Assembly (NCBI GenBank): GCA_000990145.1 | Contig: LBSW01000024.1 | Span: 1 to 5,230 of the forward strand | DNA from: Parcubacteria group bacterium GW2011_GWB1_37_13 | GTDB lineage: Bacteria > Patescibacteriota > Minisyncoccia > Phycocordibacterales > UBA9973 | Direction of reading: 5' to 3' | Length of the DNA stretch: 5,230 nucleotides | Shown: piece after piece, positions 1 through 5,230 of the stretch | Position numbering within the stretch: the stretch's first letter is position 1 | Layout: the number at the start of each line of letters is the position of its first letter | Notes under the pieces: model-generated | The model's database searches: none | The model's input: the letters and a program-made list of their open reading frames with translations, nothing else | What the model was told of the DNA's origin: nothing | Made by a program: the position numbers and the translations under genes

Positions 1-97
1 CTAGGGAATAAAATCCAGTTCCCGCGCCCAAATCTGCCACAATAGCATTTTCTTTCAACCCTAAAAATTTTAAATTTTTTACCGGGTCAGTGAACAT
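1..97 (-). CDS. Class I SAM-dependent methyltransferase, N-terminal fragment (runs off left edge)
   Basis: Reading the minus strand from ATG at 97 gives 32 residues that begin MFTDPVKNLKFLGLKE and continue into IVADLGAGTGFYSL. The DLGAGTG stretch is motif I, the glycine-rich SAM-binding loop of Rossmann-fold methyltransferases. It lies about 20 residues from the start, as expected for a small stand-alone methyltransferase. The substrate cannot be told, because the acceptor-binding part lies outside the window. An in-frame TAG directly precedes the ATG, so this start is the first possible one. No Shine-Dalgarno sequence is visible; a TATAAT hexamer ends six bases before the ATG, suggesting a leaderless transcript. 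The gene has the same orientation as gyrA and is separated from it by the transposase element. The fold assignment is firm; the exact function is unknown. Confidence 0.8.
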   Translation of the reverse strand, partial: MFTDPVKNLKFLGLKENAIVADLGAGTGFYSL

Positions 98-103
98 CTA
101 TGT

Positions 104-109
104 ATTATA
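104..109 (-). promoter_or_regulatory. Candidate -10 box for the methyltransferase
   Basis: The minus strand reads TATAAT at 109 to 104, followed by ACATAG and then the ATG at 97. A start site about six bases downstream of a -10 box would fall at or next to the ATG, so the mRNA would be nearly leaderless. No good -35 hexamer sits 16-18 bp upstream. A TTGACA on this strand at 145-140, in the left element hairpin, is about 30 bp away and too far. In such AT-rich sequence a chance TATAAT is possible. Confidence 0.35.
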
Positions 110-139
110 TTACAAAATAAGCTTATCCACTACTATAGT

Positions 140-169
140 TGTCAAAGACGGGCTTTGACAGTTATAATG
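140..169 (+). repeat. Left element end: hairpin repeat copy 1
   Basis: Arms TGTCAAAG (140-147) and CTTTGACA (153-160) are perfect reverse complements around the loop ACGGG (148-152). The tail GTTATAATG follows (161-169). This copy differs from the right copy only at 161 (G versus C) and 163 (T versus G). It is probably the folded strand recognised by the transposase. The loop is asymmetric, so the copy has an orientation, and both copies face the same way. Confidence 0.85.
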
Positions 170-802
170 AATGCTATGAATAATAGAGATTTTAAAGAAT
201 TTTCTCCAGAAAAAATTTATCACATTTATAATCGAGGTAATAATAAAGAGAAAATATTTTTTGAAGAACAAGATTACAGAGCCTTTCTTTTTAGACTTGG
301 ACTTTGTTTGGGATTTAATGAGAAAGAATTAAATAAAGAAAAATTAATGGCCATGCCCTATTCCAGAATTAGAATTACTGAAACAAAAAAAAGTAATTTC
401 AAATTATATGCTTTTTGTTTAATGCCAAATCATTTTCATTTGCTAATTGAACAAGTTCAAGATACTTCAATTTCAAGTTTAATATCTAAACTTTGTACAA
501 GTTATGCAAAATATATTAATAAAAAATACAAAAGAGTTGGACATGTATTTCAAGATAAATTTAAAGCTGTCTTAATTGAAAACAACTCCCAATTGATGTG
601 GACTTCATCTTACATTCATATGAATACTGTAAAAGACAAAATTACAAAACACCCAAGTGAATATAATTGGAGTAGCTATAATGATTATGTTTCTAATAGA
701 AATCTGCCTATAATCAGTAAAGAATTATTAATTGCAACTTTCGAGGGTGTTGAAAATCTTGCGGAACAAACACTAAACTTTGATGTCAAAGACGGGCTTT
801 GA
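167..802 (+). CDS. Y1/IS200-like (RAYT-type) transposase
   Basis: This is an HUH-family single-strand DNA transposase (Pfam Y1_Tnp type) expected to nick and rejoin DNA at the flanking hairpins. Residues below are numbered from the TTG at 155. The N-terminal strand is IYHIYNRGNN (21-30). The metal-binding HUH motif is HFH (93-95) within LMPNHFHLL. The helix SYAKYINKKYKRVGHVFQ (116-133) follows. The segment YIHMNTV (153-159) matches the family's YIxxNPV and probably carries the catalytic tyrosine, Tyr153. NWSSYNDY (171-178) is the usual closing motif. The gene looks intact. The start is uncertain: TTG 155 (215 aa) lies inside the left hairpin, while ATG 167 (211 aa) and ATG 176 (208 aa) lie just after it. 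None has a Shine-Dalgarno sequence. I list ATG 167. The last residues, VKDGL, and the TGA stop are encoded by the right hairpin. Codon use is strongly AT-biased compared with gyrA, consistent with transfer. Confidence 0.9.
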   Translation: MNAMNNRDFKEFSPEKIYHIYNRGNNKEKIFFEEQDYRAFLFRLGLCLGFNEKELNKEKLMAMPYSRIRITETKKSNFKLYAFCLMPNHFHLLIEQVQDTSISSLISKLCTSYAKYINKKYKRVGHVFQDKFKAVLIENNSQLMWTSSYIHMNTVKDKITKHPSEYNWSSYNDYVSNRNLPIISKELLIATFEGVENLAEQTLNFDVKDGL

Positions 803-813
803 CACTGATAATG
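784..813 (+). repeat. Right element end: hairpin repeat copy 2
   Basis: Arms TGTCAAAG (784-791) and CTTTGACA (797-804) surround the loop ACGGG (792-796), with the tail CTGATAATG (805-813). It is a direct repeat of 140-169. It encodes the last five transposase residues and the TGA stop (800-802). On the minus strand the same hairpin starts about 10 nt after the gyrA stop codon. It could block 3'-end degradation or slow polymerase, but no T-run follows on either strand, so I do not call it an intrinsic terminator. Confidence 0.85.
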
Positions 814-814
814 T

Positions 815-3310
815 TTAGATGCAGGCCAATGATGCTATTCCGTCACCAGCGCGCAGGCGCATGATGGTTACGCCTTGCGTCTGCCTGCCAAGAGATGAAA
901 TGTCTTTTAAGGCTGTTCTGATGACTTGGCCTTTTTTGGACATTGCGATTAACTCTTCTTCCTCGCCAGTCAAAACTTTCGCCACGATAAGTTTGCCAGT
1001 CTTAAGAGTAACCTTTGCGGTCTTGATGCCCGATCCCCCGCGCTTTTGGACTTTGTATTCTTTTAGGTCAGTCTTCTTGCCAAAACCATTCGCGCTCATT
1101 GTCAGAAATGCCCCCTTCTCTGCTGTTTTTTTGATTACGTCAACATCAATAACTGCATCATTTTTACCCAATTTTATGCCTCGTACGCCCCCTGCCGTTC
1201 TGCCCATCTGTCTGATATCGGATTCTTTAAATCTTATAGACTGACCTTCAGCTGTCGCAATTATAACTTCATCATTTTTTTCCGTAACAAGAGCAGAAAT
1301 AAGCTGATCGTCTTTGTCTAGGCGAATAGCAATGATCCCGCTTCGACGGACATCCTTAAAACTTTCAGAAGACATTTTTTTGGTTGTGCCATTTTTTGTA
1401 ACAAGCATTAGTGATGTCGGGGATTTATCAATATCTTTCGGTATCGCTAAAATTGAAGTGATTTTCTCTTCCGTTCCAAGAGAAAGAAAATTCATAATCG
1501 ATTTGCCGCGCGTAGCCCTGCGAGCCTCCGGAATATCGTACATTTTCATTTGATAAACTTTGCCTAAATTAGAAAAGAAAAGCAGATTGCTGTGCGTGGA
1601 ACCAGATACGAGCATCGTAACAAAATCTTCTTCTTTGGTTTCCAAATCAATCACTCCGACTCCGCCTCGTTTTTGCGCGCGATATTCGGAAGGATCAGTG
1701 CATTTTAGATATCCGCCAGCAGTCAAAACAAGCATTGTTTCTTTTTCCGGCACCAAATCTTCATCGGAAATTTCTTTCACCCCGCCTTTTACAATTTTCG
1801 TTCGACGTTCATCTGCGTATTTCCCGCGGATTTCCTTTAATTCCCCCGCTATGGTTTGAAGTATTTTTTTAGGGCTTGCTAATAAATCTTTCATATCTGC
1901 AATAAATTTTTGTTTTTCCTTAAGCTCGTCTTCCACCGCCTGCCTTTCCAGTCCAGCTAGTTTTGCCAGCTTCATTTCTAAAATTGCCGTTGCTTGCAAA
2001 TCGGAAAACTTGAATTCTTTTATTAAATTAGATTTGGCAATTTGAGAATTTTTGGAGGCGCGGATAACGCTAATTACACGATCTATTTTATCAAGCGCTT
2101 TTTTCAAGCCGAGCAATATATGTTCCCGTTCCTCGGCTTTATGCAGATCATATGCAGATCTTCTTTTTACAACTTCCCTTCTGTGCAGAATAAATTGTTC
2201 AAGAATAGACTTCAGAGAAAGAGTCTGAGGCACGCCGTCCACCAGCGCTACGATATTGAAGTTGAAATTTGATTCAAGCTGGGTATTTTTGTAAATGTAA
2301 TTTAAAACTTTTTCAGGATGCGCGCTCGGTTTCAAATCAATCACAATCCTGATGTCTTTAGTCGATTCATCGCGGAGTCCTTTTATGCCTTCTAACTTTT
2401 TTTCTTGCACCAATTCAGCTATCGCCATTATTAAATTCGATTTATTAACTCTAAAGGGAATGGAGGTGATAATAATGGAAAAATTGCCATCCTTCGGTCC
2501 AGAGCTTACAGACGAGGCTTTTTGTTCAACTATTTCGGCTTCGCCCCGGCAGACGACTCCGCCTCGTCCGGAAGAATACGCGTGCAACATATCCTTGTAT
2601 CCATAAGCAATTCCTCCGGTGGGAAAATCCGGTCCTTTTATAAACTGCATCAAGTCTTCAGTCGTGCTGTCTTCATTTTCAATTAAATGAAGCGCTGCAT
2701 CGAGTACTTCTCCTAAATTGTGTGGAGGTATATTCGTCGCCATACCGACAGCAATACCCAAAGTTCCGTTTAAAAGAAGCGCCGGTACGCTTGAAGGAAA
2801 TACTGTCGGCTCCTTGCGAGTCTGATCATAGTTTGGACGAAAATCAATTGTTTCTTTTTCTAAATCCCGCAGAAGTTCACTTGATATTTTGGACATTTTC
2901 GCTTCGGTGTAACGCATCGCTGCGGCATTGTCTCCGTCAATGGAACCAAAATTTCCCTGTCCTAAAATAAACGGATAACGATAAGAAAATTCCTGCGCCA
3001 TACCAACCATAGAATCATAAACTGCCACATCTCCGTGCGGATGATATTTTCCAAGCACATCTCCGACAACTGCGGCTGATTTTCTAAATCGCGCGGAAGA
3101 AGTGAGTCCCATTTCATGCATCGCAAATAAAATTCTGCGATGCACAGGCTTGAGTCCGTCTCTGACATCCGGCAGCGCGCGAGATGTAATGACAGACATT
3201 GCGTATGCTAAGTAAGATTCTTTCATTTCCGTGACAATATCAACCGGAAGAATTTTATCTCCTATTTTTTCTTTATCCATTTCCTGATTTGATTCCTTAG
3301 ATTTTTTCAT
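815..3310 (-). CDS. gyrA: DNA gyrase subunit A
   Basis: This is the breakage-reunion subunit of DNA gyrase, which acts with GyrB as A2B2 to introduce negative supercoils using ATP. The 831-aa product is complete. Residues 20-150 hold the winged-helix part, including KPVHRRIL (54-61), KYHPHGD (88-94) and AAMRYTEA with catalytic Arg133-Tyr134 (E. coli Arg121-Tyr122). The tower and the coiled coil leading to the exit gate run to about residue 500. The C-terminal pinwheel (about 520-831) shows six blade repeats. The GyrA-box QKRGGVG (546-552) is what separates gyrase from ParC. No acidic tail follows. The quinolone-contact position equal to E. coli Ser83 is Val95, while the Asp87 equivalent is kept (Asp99). 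The ATG at 3310 lacks a Shine-Dalgarno sequence. Met11 (ATG at 3280) is an alternative, as family homology starts near ILPVDI at residue 20. The gene is the third of a tight minus-strand cluster, 7 bp after its upstream neighbour. Confidence 0.97.
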   Translation of the reverse strand: MKKSKESNQEMDKEKIGDKILPVDIVTEMKESYLAYAMSVITSRALPDVRDGLKPVHRRILFAMHEMGLTSSARFRKSAAVVGDVLGKYHPHGDVAVYDSMVGMAQEFSYRYPFILGQGNFGSIDGDNAAAMRYTEAKMSKISSELLRDLEKETIDFRPNYDQTRKEPTVFPSSVPALLLNGTLGIAVGMATNIPPHNLGEVLDAALHLIENEDSTTEDLMQFIKGPDFPTGGIAYGYKDMLHAYSSGRGGVVCRGEAEIVEQKASSVSSGPKDGNFSIIITSIPFRVNKSNLIMAIAELVQEKKLEGIKGLRDESTKDIRIVIDLKPSAHPEKVLNYIYKNTQLESNFNFNIVALVDGVPQTLSLKSILEQFILHRREVVKRRSAYDLHKAEEREHILLGLKKALDKIDRVISVIRASKNSQIAKSNLIKEFKFSDLQATAILEMKLAKLAGLERQAVEDELKEKQKFIADMKDLLASPKKILQTIAGELKEIRGKYADERRTKIVKGGVKEISDEDLVPEKETMLVLTAGGYLKCTDPSEYRAQKRGGVGVIDLETKEEDFVTMLVSGSTHSNLLFFSNLGKVYQMKMYDIPEARRATRGKSIMNFLSLGTEEKITSILAIPKDIDKSPTSLMLVTKNGTTKKMSSESFKDVRRSGIIAIRLDKDDQLISALVTEKNDEVIIATAEGQSIRFKESDIRQMGRTAGGVRGIKLGKNDAVIDVDVIKKTAEKGAFLTMSANGFGKKTDLKEYKVQKRGGSGIKTAKVTLKTGKLIVAKVLTGEEEELIAMSKKGQVIRTALKDISSLGRQTQGVTIMRLRAGDGIASLACI

Positions 3311-3317
3311 ATAAAAA

Positions 3318-3551
3318 TTACTGCGGTTCGGAAAGACTTTTATATCCGCCGATTAAATTATCTTTCAGCGCGGAAAACGGCTTTAAGTCGTTACTTACTT
3401 TTATTTGCGTATTGGAATCAGTTAAATTTGCTCCCAAAGAATAAAGCCAGAGAAATATCAGAACAACAGCGATGACAACAGTCATGACATGTAAAATATG
3501 TCTTCGAACTTTCTCGGGCTGTTTCCTTATGTGATGAATAATTTTTTTCAT
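3318..3551 (-). CDS. Small single-pass membrane protein of unknown function
   Basis: The 77-aa product has a basic N-terminus ([18 protein letters not shown], residues 1-18), one hydrophobic helix at about 22-40 ([19 protein letters not shown]) and a polar tail to residue 77. The positive charges before the helix predict the N-terminus in the cytoplasm and the tail outside. There is no signal-peptidase or lipobox motif, so it is probably a membrane-anchored protein. I recognise no named domain. The [10 protein letters not shown] style of N-terminus resembles small membrane proteins I recall from Patescibacteria, but this is memory and not a search result. It lies 21 bp after the MBL-fold gene and ends 7 bp before gyrA, so co-transcription is very likely. 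No Shine-Dalgarno sequence precedes the ATG; the spacer is simply AT-rich. The tight packing and clean topology support a real gene. Confidence 0.75.
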   Translation of the reverse strand: MKKIIHHIRKQPEKVRRHILHVMTVVIAVVLIFLWLYSLGANLTDSNTQIKVSNDLKPFSALKDNLIGGYKSLSEPQ

Positions 3552-3572
3552 AAATTTATAACTTTTTACTTG

Positions 3573-4217
3573 CTATATTTTTTTCAATACGACAACTTCC
3601 CCCTCTTTTCCTTCCAAATCTTTCGCTTTAAGCGTTAATTTGTCCACTACTTCGGCTTTTTCCTCTCCAGTTTCTTTTAAAAATGCCTTGAGGGAGCTAT
3701 CGTCAAAATCCATTGGAATTATGATACTGGGTTCTAAAGATGATGCAAGTTTTGCCGCAGACTTTGCGTCAAGCAAACCATTACCGCCGATGGGAATAAA
3801 AAGAAGATCAGGATTATTCATTGCTTCGCGCGCTTCTTTTGAAATTTCCGAATCTGCTAAAACTCCCAGAGCTCCAAGAAATACAATGCTAATATCATCC
3901 ACGGAAAGAGAATAAATAGTATTAATATATTTCTTGCCGGCAATCAACGCATCTCCCAGCACTCCTTTAATAAAAATTTCTTTTATTTCATAATCCCCGG
4001 GACCAGTAATAACAAAAGGAATTCGTTCGCCGTGAGAAAGCTGTTCTATGCCATTGTAATCAGGATGATTAGTGGTGATAAGAGCAATATCTGCGCCAAA
4101 ATGAGCATTTATGCTTGATTTAGAGCTTTTACTGACAGGATTAAAAGAGAGAACTGTTTCTCCCTGCTGAATCTTGAAAAATTGCTTGCCAAAATATGTA
4201 ATTATCATCGTTTGCAT
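3573..4217 (-). CDS. Metallo-beta-lactamase-fold protein with degenerate metal site (UlaG-like)
   Basis: The 214-aa protein has the overall plan of small UlaG-like MBL-fold hydrolases: an opening strand MIITYFGKQFFKI, then DIALITTNHPDYNG (43-56), GPGDYEI (72-78), IVFLGALG (111-118), LLFIPIGGNGLLDA (138-151) and EPSIIIPMDFD (162-172). Most metal ligands are changed. The HxHxDH motif reads T49-N-H51-P-D53-Y54, the usual GHLG reads GALG (Ala116), and the usual PMHY ending reads PMDF (Asp170). Only His51 and Asp53 of the canonical set remain. It is therefore probably a pseudo-enzyme, a one-metal protein or a binding protein; no substrate can be named. The start is ATG 4217 or ATG 4208 (MIITYFG, the commoner family start), neither with a Shine-Dalgarno sequence. 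It is the first gene of the minus-strand cluster ending in gyrA and is divergent from rpsA. Confidence 0.85.
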   Translation of the reverse strand: MQTMIITYFGKQFFKIQQGETVLSFNPVSKSSKSSINAHFGADIALITTNHPDYNGIEQLSHGERIPFVITGPGDYEIKEIFIKGVLGDALIAGKKYINTIYSLSVDDISIVFLGALGVLADSEISKEAREAMNNPDLLFIPIGGNGLLDAKSAAKLASSLEPSIIIPMDFDDSSLKAFLKETGEEKAEVVDKLTLKAKDLEGKEGEVVVLKKI

Positions 4218-4218
4218 T

Positions 4219-4237
4219 CTAGCATATTCTTTGCTAG
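4219..4237. repeat. CTAGCA/TGCTAG inverted repeat at the MBL-fold gene start
   Basis: The arms CTAGCA (4219-4224) and TGCTAG (4232-4237) are perfect reverse complements with a 7-nt spacer. The repeat ends one base upstream of the MBL-fold ATG at 4217, a position where a repressor dimer or a 5'-end hairpin could control the gyrA cluster. A third CTAGCA occurs at 4282-4287. With a stem of only 6 bp, chance is possible. Confidence 0.45.
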
Positions 4238-4262
4238 ACTGAAAATAATTAATAGCAGGATT

Positions 4263-4285
4263 TAGGGTAACCCTAGGAGGCCTAG
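4263..4285. repeat. Two overlapping inverted repeats sharing one arm
   Basis: TAGGG (4263-4267) pairs with CCCTA (4271-4275) around TAA. CTAGG (4273-4277) pairs with CCTAG (4281-4285) around AGG. The two hairpins share bases 4273-4275, so they cannot form together. They could be nested operator half-sites or alternative RNA folds. No T-run follows, so this is not an intrinsic terminator on the plus strand. Confidence 0.5.
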
Positions 4286-4318
4286 CAGATACGAGCCAAA
4301 TAGAACCTAAGCCTTATG

Positions 4319-4345
4319 TCCGCTTCACAATTTTATTTGGGCGGA
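4319..4345. repeat. TCCGC/GCGGA inverted repeat bracketing the rpsA core promoter
   Basis: TCCGC (4319-4323) and GCGGA (4341-4345) are reverse complements 17 nt apart. They stand out as GC-rich blocks in AT-rich DNA. They sit immediately before the candidate -35 and immediately before the candidate -10 of rpsA, a spacing of about two helical turns that would suit a dimeric regulator. The arms are short, so the call is tentative. Confidence 0.35.
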
Positions 4346-4351
4346 TATTTT
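4324..4351 (+). promoter_or_regulatory. Candidate rpsA promoter
   Basis: TTCACA (4324-4329, one mismatch to TTGACA) is followed by a 16-bp spacer and TATTTT (4346-4351, two mismatches to TATAAT). The start site would fall near 4358, giving a leader of about 13 nt before the rpsA ATG at 4371, too short for a normal ribosome-binding leader. A TATTAT directly abutting the ATG (4365-4370) is an AT-rich alternative match, but it is placed too close to serve this start. Confidence 0.4.
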
Positions 4352-4370
4352 AATTTTAAAAAGATATTAT

Positions 4371-5230
4371 ATGATAAAAAGCAAAACAGGGACGGTAAAA
4401 ATTGCCCGCAATGCTTCAGGTACGATTGATACGGAAGAAGAAAATTTAGTGCTAAGTTCTATTTTGAACCGCAGTATAAATAAGCCAAAAATTGAAACCC
4501 TGGTTGAAGGCGCGGTTATCAGCGTAGAGAAATCGTCAGTTTATGTTGACCTGGCGCCATACGGAGCAGGCATTATTTATGGTCGCGAGTTTATTAATGC
4601 AAAAGACATTATTAAAAAAATAAGCATTGGCGACATCATTAAAGCCAAAATCGTTGAAACAGAAAATGAAAATGGCTATATAGAACTTTCTCTTAAGGAA
4701 GCCAAACAAGCGTTAATTTGGAATGAAGCTGAAAAAGCGATAAAAGAAAAAACAGTAATAAGTTTGGAAATAAAAGATGCAAATAAAGGAGGATTGATTT
4801 TAGAATGGCAAGGCATACAGGGATTCTTGCCGGCATCTCAGCTTAAAGCCAATCATTACCCTCGCGTGTTGGATTCCGATAAAGATAAAATATTAAAAGA
4901 ATTAAAAAAACTGGTGGGACAACAAATTTCTGTAATGATTATTTCGACATTGCCGAAAGAAAATAAATTAATCTTTTCCGAAAAAGATAATGATTCGGAA
5001 GAAAAAAAGGAGATTTTAAGCAAATATGCTGTCGGTCAAGATTTAGATTGCACAGTTGCAGGATTGGTTGATTTTGGAGTGTTTGTCAGACTTGAGGACG
5101 GGCTAGAGGGTTTGGTACATATTTCCGAGCTTGATTGGGGACTTGTAGAAAACCCTCGCGCAATGTTTAAAATAGGAGAAAAAATCCGCGCCAGAGTGAT
5201 TGAAATAAAGGATGGTAAAATATCGCTTTC
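4371..5230 (+). CDS. rpsA: 30S ribosomal protein S1, N-terminal part (runs off right edge)
   Basis: S1 helps the small ribosomal subunit bind and unfold mRNA at initiation. From ATG 4371 the frame stays open for 286 codons to the window edge. After an acidic N-terminal extension (about residues 1-42), three S1/OB-fold repeats are visible. Repeat 1 is at about 44-113 (VEGAVISVEKSSVYVDL and IELSLKEA). The more diverged repeat 2 is at about 126-205 (WQGIQGFLPASQL and LIFSEKD). Repeat 3, from about 219, is a textbook RNA-binding type with VDFGVFVRLEDGLEGLVHIS, cut at the edge in GKISL. Repeats 1 and 2 being less canonical than 3 fits S1, whose N-terminal repeats bind the ribosome rather than mRNA. 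Total length cannot be seen; Patescibacterial S1 is usually shorter than the 557-aa, six-repeat E. coli protein. No clear Shine-Dalgarno sequence precedes the start. The gene is divergent from the gyrA cluster. A different multi-S1-domain protein is possible but less likely. Confidence 0.88.
   Translation, partial: MIKSKTGTVKIARNASGTIDTEEENLVLSSILNRSINKPKIETLVEGAVISVEKSSVYVDLAPYGAGIIYGREFINAKDIIKKISIGDIIKAKIVETENENGYIELSLKEAKQALIWNEAEKAIKEKTVISLEIKDANKGGLILEWQGIQGFLPASQLKANHYPRVLDSDKDKILKELKKLVGQQISVMIISTLPKENKLIFSEKDNDSEEKKEILSKYAVGQDLDCTVAGLVDFGVFVRLEDGLEGLVHISELDWGLVENPRAMFKIGEKIRARVIEIKDGKISL

Larger units (their letters stand above)
140..813 (+). mobile_element. IS200/RAYT-like element: one Y1 transposase gene between two hairpin ends
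   Basis: The unit spans 674 bp. It consists of a left 30-bp end (140-169), one Y1 (HUH) transposase gene and a right 30-bp end (784-813) in the same orientation. The ends match at 28 of 30 positions, and each contains a perfect hairpin. Directly repeated subterminal hairpins, no terminal inverted repeats and a single small HUH/tyrosine transposase are the marks of the IS200/IS605 and REP-associated (RAYT) families, which move as single strands. The element is visibly more AT-rich than gyrA beside it and lies on the opposite strand from its neighbours. It sits one base beyond the gyrA stop codon and damages no gene. Exact boundaries and cleavage sites cannot be fixed from one copy. It may be a self-mobile insertion sequence or a domesticated RAYT. 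Confidence 0.7.
4218..4370. promoter_or_regulatory. Divergent intergenic control region between the MBL-fold gene and rpsA
   Basis: This 153-bp spacer must hold the start signals for the minus-strand gyrA cluster and for rpsA. It contains a hairpin next to the MBL-fold start (4219-4237), overlapping inverted repeats (4263-4285), and an inverted repeat around a candidate rpsA promoter (4319-4345). It is unusually rich in CTAG (four copies at 4219-4285). A weak minus-strand -10 candidate, TATGCT (4226-4221), would place the transcript start near the MBL-fold ATG, but it has no good -35. No convincing ORF or tRNA lies here. The functional reading is inferred from position. Confidence 0.6.

Noticed and set aside
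63..80. A/T-only palindrome-like stretch
   Set aside because: It encodes the KNLKFL residues of the methyltransferase, so it is explained by AT-rich codons.
123..131. TTATCCACT, an 8/9 match to the DnaA box
   Set aside because: It is a lone site with no second box, AT-rich unwinding region or dnaA/dnaN gene nearby; one match is expected by chance.
155..168. TTGACA followed by TATAAT on the plus strand before the transposase
   Set aside because: The hexamers are only 2 bp apart, so they cannot act together as a promoter; the TTGACA is part of the hairpin arm.
784..804. Hairpin as an intrinsic terminator for gyrA or the transposase
   Set aside because: The stem is good, but no T-run follows on either strand, and an identical hairpin sits at the other end of the element where no gene terminates.
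2142..2161. Short tandem repeat ATGCAGATC-AT-ATGCAGATC
   Set aside because: It lies inside gyrA and is explained by the codons for SAYDLH; no further copies are present.
819..2970. Several long open frames on the plus strand, and one extra on the minus strand, within the gyrA region
   Set aside because: They overlap a full-length, motif-complete gyrA and show no recognisable protein family; they are shadow frames.
4258..4320. Possible tRNA or known small RNA in the divergent spacer
   Set aside because: There is no T-loop GTTCRA sequence, no 7-bp acceptor pairing and no recognisable SRP, 6S or tmRNA signature.
4316..4429. Small plus-strand ORF (about 37 codons, starting MSASQFYLGG) overlapping the start of rpsA
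   Set aside because: It has no ribosome-binding site, overlaps rpsA in another frame, and contains the promoter-like elements; it is most likely chance.

Overview
This 5.2 kb window looks like a chromosome segment from a member of the Candidate Phyla Radiation (Patescibacteria), probably a Parcubacteria-type lineage. That is an inference. It rests on a short-form S1 protein, a GPGDYEI-type metallo-beta-lactamase-fold protein, a tiny one-helix membrane protein just upstream of gyrA, AT-rich spacers, and gene starts without a good Shine-Dalgarno sequence. TGA acts as a normal stop for the transposase and the large ORFs read cleanly in the standard code, so there is no sign of UGA recoding.

Layout, left to right. 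Positions 1-97 hold the N-terminus of a class I SAM-dependent methyltransferase on the minus strand, cut by the window edge. Positions 140-813 are a compact IS200/RAYT-like mobile element. A single Y1-transposase gene on the plus strand is bounded by two directly repeated 30-bp ends (28/30 identical), each containing a perfect 8-bp-stem hairpin. Positions 815-4217 form a tight minus-strand cluster, listed in transcription order: a degenerate MBL-fold protein (3573-4217), a 77-aa single-pass membrane protein (3318-3551) and complete gyrA (815-3310), with gaps of 21 and 7 bp. A 153-bp divergent spacer (4218-4370) contains overlapping inverted repeats, a cluster of CTAG tetranucleotides and a candidate promoter. 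It separates this cluster from rpsA (30S ribosomal protein S1), which runs on the plus strand from 4371 off the right edge.

How the genes fit together: gyrA (DNA supercoiling) and rpsA (translation initiation) are housekeeping genes read divergently from a shared control region. Without the mobile element, gyrA and the methyltransferase would lie about 43 bp apart on the same strand, so the element has probably inserted between two formerly co-transcribed genes.

The points most worth a second look are the element's terminal hairpins, one of which encodes the end of the transposase; the MBL-fold protein that lacks most of its metal ligands; a valine at the quinolone-contact serine position of GyrA; and the structured divergent spacer. 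I see no CRISPR array, rRNA, tRNA or obviously new multi-gene system.
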